NCBI GenBank assembly: GCA_032164245.1
Contig: JAVMKO010000005.1
Coordinates: 59,505,442 to 59,569,441, forward strand
DNA: 64,000 nucleotides
Source: Sternotherus odoratus
Taxonomy: Eukaryota; Chordata; Testudines; Kinosternidae
Direction of reading: 5' to 3'
How positions within the stretch are numbered: the stretch's first letter is position 1; each line of letters begins with the position of its first letter. A program made the position numbers and the translations under genes. The notes under the pieces were generated by a model that made no database searches, was not told the DNA's origin, and saw only the letters and a list, made by a program, of their open reading frames with translations. This document shows, piece by piece, positions 53,734-64,000 of this stretch.

Positions 53734-55278
53734 TTGGAGACAGGGAGGGCTGGGCAGGCAGGGAGAGCTGACCAATCCAAGCAGGCTTTGTATACAACAA
53801 CCAGCCAATTGCCGGTAAGGTACATCACTTGCCGTGATTGGCTGGTTGTTGTATACTGGGTACCACATACAGTACAGCACCAGTATCTCTACCTGTTCAT
53901 ACAGTATAGCACCAGTACATACAGTACAGTATACAAATGTCCAACAGTCAAAACCCCATCAGCAAGAAGAAAGAAATATGAAGCCAGTTTCAAACTTAAA
54001 GTTGTAAACTTTGCCATGGAACATAATAACTGCGCTGCTGCAAGACAATATGGAGTAACAGAAAAGATGGTTCGGGACTGGAAAGCAAATGAAAAAGCAT
54101 TAAAGAGTATGCCAAGGGGTAAGTGTGCATTAAGAAGAGGCACCCCACATTGGCCAGAACTCGAAAAACATGTAGCAGACATGGTGAATGAGCATCGCCA
54201 AAACAGTTATGTAGTGACACGAAATACAATACGTTTGTTTGCACTTCAGTGGGCCAAATCTAACCCAGATCACAGCAACAGATTTAAGGCCACTGTATCC
54301 TGGTGTACTAGATTCATGGGAAGGCATAATATGGTACTGAGGCAAAAGACGAAAATTGCCCAAAAATTACCTGCAGATCTTGATAGCAAAGTAAATAGTT
54401 TCCATCGATACGTAATACAACAGCGCACTAAACATGGCTATGCGTTAAGTAGTATTGGAAATATGGATGAAACTCCAATTAATTTTGATATGGTTGGAAA
54501 TAAAACTGTCCATCAAAAAGGTGAAAAAACAATTTTAATTAAAACAACAGGACATGAGAAGTCCAGTTTTACAGTGGTACTAGGATGCACAGCTGATGGC
54601 GCCAAACTGAGACCAATGATTATTTTTAAAAGAAAAACAATGCTGAAACTCAAGTTCCCTGTTGGTTGTTTTGTACATGTGAATGAAAAAGGCTGGATGG
54701 ATGAAGAAGGGGTAAAGCTATGGCTTGATAATGTATGGAGCAGGCGACCAGGTGGACTTATTCAAAAATGTAGTCTACTGGTGTGGGATATGTTCAGGGC
54801 TCATTTCTCTCCCAGCACCAAGCAAAGGCTTGCAAGACTAAACACAGATGCGGCAGTTATTCCTGCAGGATTGACATCGTTGGTACAGCCACTGGATGTG
54901 TGCCTAAACAAGCCATTTAAAGATCGCATTCGAGAACAGTGGAATGAATGGATGGTTAGCGGCGAAAAGTCATTCACAAAAGGAGGAAACATGCGTGCTC
55001 CACAGTTGGATGTTTTGTGCAAGTTCGTCATAAAAGCCTGGAATGATATTGATGCAGAAACAGTAATCAAGTCTTTCAAGAAGTGTGGCATATCAAATTC
55101 ATTAGATGGTATGGAGGACGACTACTTGTGGCAAGATGAAGAGGAAGCCGAAGCTGAGACCACACCATCTGATATGGAATTCGATCCATACGATGACTGC
55201 CTTACAAATGTATCACAAGATGTCATTGATGTACTTATGATATCAGATGACGAACAGGAGGATTTTGAAGGCTTTTAA
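53734..55278 (+). CDS. pogo-like transposase, uninterrupted, DD35D
   Basis: 514 codons with no stop or shift inside the conserved part. Order: HTH psq/CENP-B-like domain (about 82-125, 'YEASFKLKVVNFAMEHNNCA', 'KMVRDWK'); second CENP-B-type HTH (about 138-205, 'WPELEKHVADMV', 'WCTRFMGRHN'); DDE_1 catalytic domain with D245 in 'NMDETPIN', D352 in 'VWDMFRAH' and D388 in 'LVQPLDVCLNKPFK', a DD35D triad; acidic C-terminus (about 465-514). The product would bind the inverted ends and cut and paste the element at TA. Start: the 53734 ATG gives about 70 leading residues that read through a hairpin, unlikely to be native. A better placed ATG at 53937 ('MSNSQNPIS') is in another frame and meets a stop after 14 codons, so a one-base change in 'aagaagaaagaaatatg' may have uncoupled the start. 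Confidence 0.85.
   Translation: METGRAGQAGRADQSKQALYTTTSQLPVRYITCRDWLVVVYWVPHTVQHQYLYLFIQYSTSTYSTVYKCPTVKTPSARRKKYEASFKLKVVNFAMEHNNCAAARQYGVTEKMVRDWKANEKALKSMPRGKCALRRGTPHWPELEKHVADMVNEHRQNSYVVTRNTIRLFALQWAKSNPDHSNRFKATVSWCTRFMGRHNMVLRQKTKIAQKLPADLDSKVNSFHRYVIQQRTKHGYALSSIGNMDETPINFDMVGNKTVHQKGEKTILIKTTGHEKSSFTVVLGCTADGAKLRPMIIFKRKTMLKLKFPVGCFVHVNEKGWMDEEGVKLWLDNVWSRRPGGLIQKCSLLVWDMFRAHFSPSTKQRLARLNTDAAVIPAGLTSLVQPLDVCLNKPFKDRIREQWNEWMVSGEKSFTKGGNMRAPQLDVLCKFVIKAWNDIDAETVIKSFKKCGISNSLDGMEDDYLWQDEEEAEAETTPSDMEFDPYDDCLTNVSQDVIDVLMISDDEQEDFEGF
53790..53856. repeat. Perfect 20-bp hairpin in the pogo 5' region
   Basis: 'gtatacaacaaccagccaat' (53790-53809) is exactly reverse-complemented at 53837-53856, with a 27-base spacer. 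Confidence 0.95.
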
Positions 55279-55791
55279 AGGGAAACTTTCACGCCAGCAA
55301 AACCTGTAAAAATACCGTAGCTTGCAGTTATGATGGGCGTTGCTAACTCGCCAGGGACTTGCCCGGCACTTGCTCTCTCTCTATTGTTTGTTATCTTCCT
55401 CCTATCATCATCAGTTCCAGTTTGGTTGACAGCTTAGAAAGCAAACAGCATGGCAGCTCCCATGGGTTTATTGTCTTATCCTTCCTTTCAGCTTTAGAGT
55501 GAATTAGGAAAAGTTTAATCCACTTGCACTGTTTTATGTTTACATGTTTGATGACAAACAGCCTTATGTTTATAAGTGACAGTTTTCCTGCTAAGTACCT
55601 GCATGTCATAAGCATTTGAATTAAAATTACCATATTGAAATCAAATCTGATGTTTTTTTAATTTTTATTTGGTGTGTGTTGGAAGAGGGGTAGTCTTATA
55701 CGGTGAGTATATCCCAAACTCTATATTTTAACTGGAAAAGTTGGGGGTCGTCTTATATGCCCAGTCGTCTTATACACCAGAAAATACGGTA

Positions 55792-57479
55792 TTTAAGCGC
55801 ATGCCTATCTTTCAGGGCTGGCTTTAACATGAGATGATCTGAGGCAGGCACCATTAGGACCCAGAGTGTAAAAAATTGTGTCTGCTGCTGGTGCATATAT
55901 ATTCTCTTTGCTCTAGATGCACAGAGGTGGTGAAGTGCTGTGCTGGAGAAAGGAGGGCACAAGAGACCTTTCAAAGTTTTAGCCCAGGCAAGGAGGCATG
56001 GGGGGGCCTCATTTGAGCTCCCCTCCTCAGGTGCCAAAATGTTGTGGATTGGCTATCTTTAGACACGAGTAGATCTATTGAAGTCAATGTGATAAGGTGC
56101 ATTCTTAATGTTAGGTATTTACCTAAGTGTTCTGCTGAACTGGGCCCTTATTCCCTAGGTACAGTTGTTCAAGTAACTTTTTATGTTTCTAGACTCTTCT
56201 CATGACTTTCTCCTTATCTGAATTAGACACAGAGCATAAAACTAAAGATCAGCAGTGTACTGAAAAATTGGAGCCAATGGCATAGTTTTCAGAAGTATCC
56301 TTACAAAGTTTGATAGTTTTCATGGGAATTTTATTTCATTTTAACACAACCACCAGTCATTTAAATTAATTTACCTAGTGAATTAACTTCTGGGTTTTTT
56401 TTCTGGTGGCCTGAGACTATGAATGTTACAAGCTTTAAAGACTATTTTTCATAACATCAAGCTTGCAAATCAGTATGCTTTGTAACTCTCGAGAGTCTTT
56501 AAACTCCCAGTATGGGTATTAAATCAGATTAGTTATGTCCTAAATTATTCATTAAATCTTCAACAGATCTTGCCTTTGGTCCCCCCAAGAGATTTGTATT
56601 AAAATTAAATTGATCTAAGTTAGATTTGGATAGACCCAGTCAAGATTCAGTGGCCTGTTTTGCTTGCTAGTTGATGCTAGTTTTCAAAGACTAGCAGAAG
56701 ACAATGTTTCAACTGATTTAACAGTATCTACTCTGGAGTACAAAGGGGAAAGGAAAACCAGGAATCCTTGTGCCAATTTTTTCAAATTAGTAGGTTCCTG
56801 GACTGATATGTTGGATAAATATTTTCTCCTTTATTTTTCTGGCATCTATTGGAGGACAGCTCGGGCGGGGAGGGGGGAAATTAAAACCAAATAATATGAA
56901 ATAATGAGCACCAATTAAGATGAACATCACCTTAATTATGCCATTTGCGTAGTTTTCACAGAATAAGCATATGAGCTAAGAAATAACTGGGTTGCTGCAG
57001 AAACAGTAGGGAGAGAATGAAATATACCCAGAGTGGGCTGTCTCTTCAAACAAACCCAAGAGCGAGAGAGAATCCGCTTGTAACAAGATGCCCTCTTCAT
57101 TGCTAGGGCTCTTCCTCTGGCTGCTCAGGGGATTATCTCCATCCAAGTTTTACACTGTCTGTCATTTGTTCTCCGCACAGCCCCTCTTGCTCGCTGGAAC
57201 TCTGCACATTCCCATTTCATGAGTTGGCCTTGTGTGTGTCCCTTCCATGGGTATCAAAGTCTCAGCAGATTGACTGCCTGGTTGCCCTTCCAGGCAGTCC
57301 TCTGCTTCAAGGCTATGCCAGTGGCTGGTAGGGATGACTTGATTACAGACTGTCAATACCTATGTGGGGAACAAATATTTAATAACTGGTTCTTCAGTCT
57401 AGCAGAGAAAGGTATAACATAATCCAATGGCTGGATGTGAAAGCTGGACAAATTCAGACTGGAAATAAAGTGTACATTT
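55792..57479. other. Unannotated stretch with one old repeat trace
   Basis: At about 56100-56155 'cctaagtgttctgctgaact' matches half of the palindromic family at 606-717. No gene supported. Confidence 0.4.
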
Positions 57480-57683
57480 TTAATGGTGAGAATATTTAAC
57501 TGTTGAAACAATTTACCAACAGTGATGGTGGTTTCTCCATAACTCTCAATTTGTAAATCAAGACTGGATGTTTATCTAAAAGATATGATCTAGGAATTAT
57601 TTTTGTGCAGTTCTGTGGCCTGTGTTATACAAGACTAGATGAACACAATGACACGTTCTGGCCTATGAATCTGTGAAATTTGG
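57480..57683 (+). mobile_element. CR1 LINE 3'-end fragment
   Basis: 'aacaatttaccaacagtgat', 'gactggatgtttatctaaaa', 'gatatgatctaggaattatt', 'ggcctgtgttatacaagact' and 'cacgttctggcctatgaatc' follow the plus-strand 3' end of turtle-type CR1, in order and with normal spacing. Confidence 0.8.
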
Positions 57684-57779
57684 TCATCTATATAAATGCA
57701 TTCTTTTTCTTTTTGAACTAATGTTAACAGTTCACAATGACATTTGTATTTGACAAGTTATAATCTGCTGTAATTAGAT

Positions 57780-58289
57780 CAGGAATGGGCAAACGTTTTG
57801 GCCTGAGGGCCACATTGGGGTTCCAAAACTGTAGGGAAGGCTGGGTAGGGAAAGCTGGACCTTGCCCCCATATGCTCCTCCTACTTCCTGCCCCTGACTG
57901 CCCCCCTCAGAATCCTCCACCCGTCCAATCCCCTTGCTCCCTGTCCCCTGACTGCCCCCACTCCAGAACCTCCAACCCATCCACCTGTCCCCTGACTTCC
58001 CCCTGGGACTCCGTCCCTTATTGAACCTCTCTGCCCCCCCCCCCCACCTCCTTACCAGGATGCTCAGAGCTGCAGGACTGGCAGCTGTGCTACCTGGCTG
58101 GAGCTGGACATGCCGCTGCGTTGCCCAGCAGGAGCTCACAGCCCCACTGCCCAGAGTGCTGGTAGCACAGCGAGCTGAGGCTGCATGCGAGGAGGAACAG
58201 CAGGGAAGGGGGCTGAGGGCTAGCGTCCCTGGCCGGGAGTTCAAGGGCTGGGCACGATGGTCCCGTGGGCCATAGTTTCCCCACCGCTG
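57780..58289. mobile_element. hAT-type MITE, 510 bp
   Basis: Ends CAGGAATGGGCAAACGTTTT at 57780 and, on the other strand, CAGCGGTGGGGAAACTATGG at 58289. Flanked by aattagat (57772-57779) and aattagga (58290-58297), 6/8 identical. C-rich interior similar in style to the larger hAT MITE at 9252; frames across it are artefacts. Confidence 0.8.
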
Positions 58290-58297
58290 AATTAGGA

Positions 58298-60400
58298 GGT
58301 AATGTTGCCTAAACAATAAGTATTGCGGGTTTGGGGTGTGTCCTCCCCTGTACCTTCTTGGTTCGTACACTGTTTGAGGAGATATGGAGATAACATCTGG
58401 AGTAAGAACCACATTCTATTCTCATTTAGGGGCACAAAACTCATATTAGGAATTGGCCATCTATACCCACAAGCAGAATTTAAAACTGAACTATTGCCTT
58501 TGTATATTACTGCACAGTGGAACTCTCTTTGGTTGATGTAGTGTCCCTGAGAATCACCAGTCCAACCACCTCAAAATGTTATCAGTTGAGCTCAGAAGGT
58601 TTGGCCCAAATTCCTTCCATTGAAGTTTCATTAATATTAGTATTTTTCAGTGATATAGCAATAGTCAGCTGCAGACCTCAAAGCACCTGACAAGTATTAA
58701 GTATTATTATTATAATGGAAATTTGAGGCACAGAGAGGTTACTCAACCCTGAGAGACTATGCAGGCAGAAGTGGTGAATCTTGCATTTTCATTCTCTTGC
58801 TGTAGCTGCTAGAGCCCACTCTGAGAGTTCCTACCAGCAACTAGTAAAATATCACATGTAAGAGACTAATATAGTCATTACCGTTTTTCTCGTTTTACAC
58901 AACATGAAGAATGACTACAAAATGTAGAAATCTTGGATAAACCTTTTATTTAAAATATTGCCTGGCAGATTTCTCTTTAAAATTAAACACTATTTTCCAG
59001 AGAATTTAACGTTGCAGAGCAATGGTGTATTCCTGTAATTATGCGAAGTGGGAAATTGGGAATCTTTGATGGGAACAACAGAAAATCCAGCATTTCTGAC
59101 AGTACTTTTGGGCAAATATATGTGCTCTTTTGGACTTGCACCAAGAATAATAGAAGTATATCTACAGCCATATGGGAGGAGGTTAGGGTACAAGCTGGAA
59201 GGGATAAAGAGCTGTGTTCCAACACTGAAACTCAGCAGAGGAGTATATTAGTGCAGCAGACTGTCTGAGCCTTGGGAGGTGTTAGGAAGAGAGGCATGTA
59301 TGGCTAGCCCCAAGCAGGGGAACTCAAGCCAGCAACTGAAAGGAAGATGAATTATGTTCCTTTACTAATTTGGTATGTTGCCATCTTAGCTGTAGCTGAG
59401 AGATATTTTGCCCAGAAAAAGATTTTCTCCTAAATAATCTTCGTTGTTTGGTCTTACTGTCCTTTTCATCAAATAGTAATTAAAAGAAGGAAATAGATTG
59501 ATTTATCTTATTTGAACACCATTTAAATCATTTGTCTCTGACTATAGCACTGATTACCTCTGAATTATACTATATATGGTTTTGAAGACTGGCCACTACC
59601 AAGCTGTACAGTGCTCTGCTACTGAATGTTTGCTGCTGCCTTGGCTTTCTTGTGGCCTTTGCCTGATGAGACCAGTTTGAAAAAAATTCTCTCCTTAAGA
59701 CCCAATCTTCTGAGATGATGATCTGATTTGGAAGCTGAGAGCATTTAGTATCTCTTACCCTTAGTATGTTGTAGGAATTGAGTAGGTCTTCACTGGAAAA
59801 ATAATTGGTAGGTTTGAATATCATTATTATGTATATAGCACTATAGTTATACAATGTTACACGTATGGAATTTGCAAGGTTCTTCTGAGAATTTATGGTC
59901 CAGCTTAGATTAAATTAAATGTATATTTATTTGTAATAAACTTTTAAAAAGTATCCTTCTCTCTTTATGAGGATGTAAAGATTCCCATAATGAAAACTTT
60001 ATTCATTTAAGTAGTGACAGAGATCCCATATTTTTCATCCAAAGTCCTCTGCACCGTTTGGAACCAAAATTGGCTGAGATCCCATTTGCATTAATGTAAT
60101 CACAGACTGTTTACTTTTTAGCTGCAGGATGATGGGGGTGTAAGTGTGCATCCTTTGTGTCCATTGCAGTTTTAAATTTACATGTTGAGAGATGCATGTC
60201 TTAACTGCTGCCTGTAGGAAACCTATTTGTTATCTTTTGCTGGTGACTCCTATTATGAAACAGTCTTGAAAACAGATTTTCTATATATACACACACATGA
60301 CACCATATATTTCACCAGGATATTATTTAAGACATTCCATGACATTCTTTGGTGAACTCAACTGTACATAGAAGTCTCATGAGATTTCTGTAACCCCTTG
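58298..60400. other. Stretch with one old repeat trace
   Basis: Near 58640-58760 'gacctcaaagcacctgacaa' and 'gaggcacagagaggttactc' form a worn MIR-type remnant (antisense). Otherwise nothing recognised; 59570-59854 (94 codons, minus) has no motif. Confidence 0.45.
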
Positions 60401-60739
60401 AAAGTTGGCATTAAGAGACCTTTGGGTCACAATCTCATCTCCAGCTGTGGCCATCTATGATTCTTCAAAGGAAGGAGGAAAAAACTTATCACACAACAAG
60501 AACCACAGAAAACACTTTGGGGTTAGAGGGGAGAATCCCTTCCTAAACTCTACAGGTGACCAGTTGAACCCCCAGATTTTAGGACTGTCCAACATGAACC
60601 AGAAGGGCTGCCAAGCCCTACCTCCCACTAGCATAAGTAACCTTGTCATATAGTTCCACACAAATTTGTTCACTTTTAAAACTAATTAAATTGTTTGTCC
60701 CCACAACTTTTATTGGGAGGCTGTTCCAGAAACTTGTGG
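60401..60739. other. Boundary region next to the LINE 3' end
   Basis: 'acaacttttattgggaggct' followed by 'gttccagaaacttgtggtgg' at 60703-60742 could be a CR1-type 3' phrase or the LINE's own 3' region; I cannot decide. Nothing else recognised. Confidence 0.3.
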
Positions 60740-61140
60740 TGGTGTCTTCATGACCAAAGATGACGCTAATGACAGTTTTATGTCTTGTGAGTATGGTTGT
60801 GGCTAAAAACGCCAATGCTCGAGTGGCAGTCCTTTCCACATGAACTGCATAGGTAACCTGATGCCAAGGAAGGGATTACAATCTGTGACTGCTGAGTCCT
60901 GCTGTTACTTCTGACTGCCTCTGTGCCTCAAAATCCATACAGCAGTAAATCTCGAAGTGGGAACCCTATCGCTGACTACTGCTCACCAGTGTGCTCCCAG
61001 TTGTCAACATCAATGTTGTGCTCTTTTGAGTTATGCTTCAGAGTATCCTTGAATGTTTCTACTGTCTGCCTCATGTTGTTGCTCACTTTCCATTTGTCAT
61101 ACAGCAACTGTTTGGCATTCAGGTGTCATCCATCCTTAGC

Positions 61141-61252
61141 TCATAGAATCATAGAATATAAGGGTTGGAAGGGAACTCAGGAGGTCATCTAGTCCAAACC
61201 CCCTGCTCAAAGCAGGATCAATCCCCAACTAAATCATCCCAGCATGATCAGC
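61141..61252 (-). mobile_element. CR1 3' end nested in the LINE
   Basis: 'tcatagaatcatagaatata' (reverse complement of the CR1 3' terminal ATTCTATGA repeats) followed by 'agggttggaagggaactcag', 'gaggtcatctagtccaaacc' and 'ctgctcaaagcaggatcaat'. It interrupts LINE coding sequence. Confidence 0.9.
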
Positions 61253-61745
61253 CCAGCGTAACTGTGATGGCTTCAATTACTGTGAAGTGACCATGTTCCA
61301 GAACCTCTTTGTTGGTAACTTTATCCTGTCATTTAGTATATGGCACCCTGATGTCTTAAATGGAACTTATCTAGAAGCTTAATATGATGCCTGTAGCAGG
61401 TCTCATTCCTTTACAACAAGTTGGACAGCATAACCGCTTTTTAGACTTTTAACTTAGTTTGAAGTTGCTGCCAGAGTGTGCCAGATGATGAATTGCCTTT
61501 TTCCTTTGGTACAGGTTGATATGTGACTTCTTTTTTCTGATTGATTGTCACCCTCTACCTTTCTGCAGAATCTGCGAATCTGTCCATAATCAATTGTATC
61601 TCTTCTAGAACCTGGGCCTCTAGAGCACAGTCATCAGCACACAACAGCTCAACAATTGATTCCAATATCTTTGTGGAAGATGGCAGCTTGTTCAAATTAA
61701 ATACATTTCCAGTGGATCAGAAATGTATCCTGGTACCGGCTGAAA

Positions 61746-61798
61746 TACATTTGTTAGTCTCTAAAGTGCCACAAGTACTTCTGTTCTTTTTATCGGCA
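61746..61798 (+). mobile_element. Penelope-like fragment, family 1, nested in the LINE
   Basis: 'catttgttagtctctaaagt' then 'gccacaagtacttctgttct' match the internal part of the family-1 3' region (compare 23044-23076). It lacks the 3' terminus and the inverted arm. Confidence 0.65.
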
Positions 61799-63306
61799 TT
61801 TAGGTCTCCTGTAGCATCATCAAGCTTTGCTGCATAGGAGAGATTAAATAAGACTGGACTAGTTAAGCATCCTTTAGTGATAGGAAATGAACACCGTCTG
61901 TACAGATTTGTCTGATCATTCCATCATGAAACAGCCTCTGAGTGTGGATGAATATTTCTAGATGTCCAAACTTGCCAAAGCACAGGTTGACTGATGATGT
62001 CAATTGCTTTAGCCAGGTCAATAAAGATGCAGTGTAAAGGTCCCGGTGCAGTTCTCTACATTTCTCCTGCACCTAACAGGTACAAATATGTCTGCCATTC
62101 CTTGTGTTGCCCTAAAACCTCATTGTGACTGTCAGAACTTTTTGCTGCAATGGAGAATAACAAGATACTGTGATAGTTACCATAGTCAGACTTTTCACCT
62201 TGTCTCTGATATATGGTTACTATGGTGGTGTCTTGAAGTTTTGCGGTATGTTGTCAGTATTCCGTGTATTGAGAAATAGTTCATGCAGTCAACTTAGCGG
62301 GAACCCATCTCCTTGAATATTTCTGAAGGAATGCCATCAGATCTGGGAGCCCTGCAGTTTCTCATGGGAACTGACTGCAGTGATGATTTTGTCAAGGGAT
62401 GGGGCTGCATCCATGTTGTCATTATGTGTTGACTAATTCTTTAGTGCCTCATCTGTGATGTTAGATTCAAAAGATCATTGAAAGACTGTTGCCATCTCTG
62501 AAGGATTTCTCCTTTGTCAGTGATCAGCATTAGGTCATCCTCATTCTTCAAAAGCACTGTTGTGATATGTAAGGACCATATGTATCTTTAAAAGTAGCCT
62601 TCTAAATAAGTCTTTGGCTTTATGATAGTCATTATAGTCCTGGTTTCATTTGCCTTGGCATTGCACCATTGATCCTGCATCTCTAGGCTTAGCTTGGATG
62701 TCATGTCATGTCATAGATTACTGAATGTTATAACTGTGTCTACAGGGGCGTGGCATGCAAGAATTTGACGGTGCAGCTCATGTTTTTTAGTGAGTAGCTG
62801 TTGAATTTCTGGATCACTGTCCTCCAACCAATCTTAATAGCATCATTTTGTGGCCAGAGCAAATTGATATACAGTGTTGCAAAAAGTCTCTCACTAGCTG
62901 TTTAGATTACCATTAGTAGTCAAGCCAGCAAGGTCAGACAGAGCTGCCATAATGTTATTACACAGCTGTGCTCATGTAGCTTCATCTTGTAATCGCTTTA
63001 CATTGAGCCATCTGATAAATTTACATGAGAACTTGTACCACACTGGTTGAATTAACAACAACAGTTTGGAGTGGATCATGCAGTGTTCTGCCCAGCATTC
63101 TGCCCTGTGCATGGCTGATTTTGTACATCCAGTAGATCTCTCTGCCAAACGATTGTGTAGTCAATAAGATCCTATTGTTTGGATCTTTGATTCACCTGTG
63201 ATGTTTTCCTTTTTTCTGGCAAGCGGAAAAAGATGATATTCATGATTGCTAACCGCCACCTAACATTTTCACTAAGTAGAAGAGTTCCATTACTATTCTC
63301 TTTCCC

Positions 63307-63702
63307 AGTCCATGCTCATAGACTTTAAGGGCAGAAGAGATCACCATGATCATCTACTCTAACCTCCTGCACATTGCAGGTCACAGAACCTCACCCACCC
63401 ACCCATTCTTGTAATCAACCCTTAATCACTGGCTGAGTTACTGAAGTCTTCAAATCATGGTTTAAAGACTTCAAGTTACAGAGAATCCATCATTTACATT
63501 AGTTTAAACCAGCAAGTGACCATGTCCCATGCTGCAGAGGAAGACCAAAAAAACCAACCAGACCCCAAAACAGGGTCTCAGCCTATCTGATCCGGGGAAA
63601 AACTCCTTCCCAGCTCCAAATATGGCTATCATTAGACCCTGAGCATGTAGCCGAGACCCATCAGTCAGACTAGAATTCTCGGTAATAACTCCGAGCCCTC
63701 CC
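63307..63702 (-). mobile_element. CR1 3' UTR nested in the LINE
   Basis: 'gctcatagactttaagggca', 'gatcaccatgatcatctact', 'ctcctgcacattgcaggtca', 'tttaaagacttcaagttaca' and 'aatatggctatcattagacc' follow a common turtle-type CR1 3' region in antisense. It separates the LINE's endonuclease block from its linker. Confidence 0.8.
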
Positions 63703-64000
63703 CATCTATAGTGCCATCACCAGCCGAAGGAATATTTGCTGTTAGCGGTCACAGATTGCCTACAATATCTGGTAGCTGGTTTCATCATACCATCCCTCCA
63801 TGTTGTCTGATGGCATGCTGCTGGAGTACTACACTACTTCCAACTCTTGCGTTAAAGTCCCCCATGATCATCAGTTTATCTGACACATGTGGACATGAGT
63901 TTGTCTAGGTCACTATAGAACTTTCCTTTCCTTTCTTATTGTCATCATTTTGTCACGGTAGAAGCATAAGCACTGTTGATGGTAACATACCACTTATTTT

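Larger units (their letters stand above)
53118..55789 (+). mobile_element. pogo-type DNA transposon, complete, 2672 bp
   Basis: Inverted termini: CCGTATTTTCCGGTGTATAA at 53118 and, on the other strand, CCGTATTTTCTGGTGTATAA at 55789. Counting the preceding TA the ends agree at 27 of 28 bases through 'gacgact'. TA on both sides (53116-53117 and 55790-55791) is the target duplication. A second inverted motif set follows inside each end ('gtcgggggtcatcttatacg' left, 'ttgggggtcgtcttatatgc' right). One long uninterrupted transposase frame lies inside. Two strong hairpins lie between the left end and the gene. Ends and gene are in better condition than any other element in the window, so this is probably among the youngest insertions here. 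Confidence 0.9.
60740..64000 (-). pseudogene. Decayed non-LTR LINE (EN, RT, C-terminal Cys motif) with nested insertions
   Basis: Read on the minus strand from the window end: endonuclease 'YSDLDKLMS' and 'SDKLMIMGDFNARVG' near 63875-63835; the EN-RT linker with 'MLITDKGEILQRWQQSFNDL' near 62500; RT start 'PDGIPSEIFKEMG' near 62330; 'CRELHRDLYTASL' and 'KFGHLEIFIHTQRLFHDGM' (62065-61900); the active site as 'ELLCADDCAL' at 61651-61622; then 'FKDTLKHNSKEHNIDVDNWE' near 61050; and a C-terminal Cys-Cys-His-type motif 'YLCSSCGKDCHSSIGVFSH' near 60850. This layout, with a C-terminal zinc motif, is that of a LINE often annotated through its 'GDFNARVG' endonuclease; I am unsure of the clade (RTE-like or related). 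Many stops and shifts. The 5' end lies beyond the window. Confidence 0.8.

Overview
The window reads as non-coding, repeat-rich vertebrate nuclear DNA from a non-avian reptile, most likely a turtle. This is an inference from the repeat mix: CR1 LINEs in both orientations, old MIR-type SINEs, Penelope-like fragments, hAT and Harbinger MITEs, a pogo transposon and a long GC-rich solo LTR. No host protein-coding exon, rRNA or tRNA gene could be supported. Nearly all recognisable coding sequence belongs to mobile elements.

Layout. 1-9 kb is AT-rich with a CR1 tail, a GC-rich MITE, an L3/CR1-like fragment and two Penelope-like palindromes. 9.25-10.16 kb is a 912-bp GC-rich hAT-type MITE with a perfect 8-bp target duplication. 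12.40-13.79 kb is a solo LTR with a perfect 5-bp target duplication and an internal alternating 60-bp tandem array. 15.0-17.6 kb is a decayed, 5'-truncated CR1 on the minus strand. 21.8-25.7 kb holds a Penelope-like 3' end with GIY-YIG-tail remnants, two more palindromic Penelope-like insertions with 10- and 11-bp target duplications, a MIR and two small MITEs.

28.29-32.71 kb is a complete-length PIF/Harbinger transposon. It has a broken DDE transposase gene on the plus strand, a two-exon Myb/SANT-like gene on the minus strand with a phase-consistent GT-AG intron and two stops, and a small uninterrupted plus-strand ORF inside that intron. 33.5-35.2 kb is a nest of MITE and LTR-like pieces. 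37.83-38.52 kb is an hAT MITE with a second MITE inside it. 47.97-50.13 kb is an unclassified element filled with a strand-asymmetric G-rich/C-rich minisatellite arranged as inverted blocks. 53.12-55.79 kb is a pogo-type transposon with 27/28-bp matching inverted repeats, a TA target duplication and one long uninterrupted transposase ORF carrying a DD35D triad. From 60.7 kb to the window end lies a decayed LINE on the minus strand (endonuclease, reverse transcriptase, C-terminal Cys-rich motif), itself interrupted by two CR1 tails and a Penelope-like fragment.

Most noteworthy: four Penelope-like copies of two related families are head-to-head palindromes. In the two cleanest family-1 copies the inverted arm stops 41 bases short of the 3' end. 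The palindrome arms carry a hammerhead-ribozyme-like core (CUGANGA / helix II / GAAA). The small ORF in the Harbinger intron and the intact pogo gene are the other main leads.
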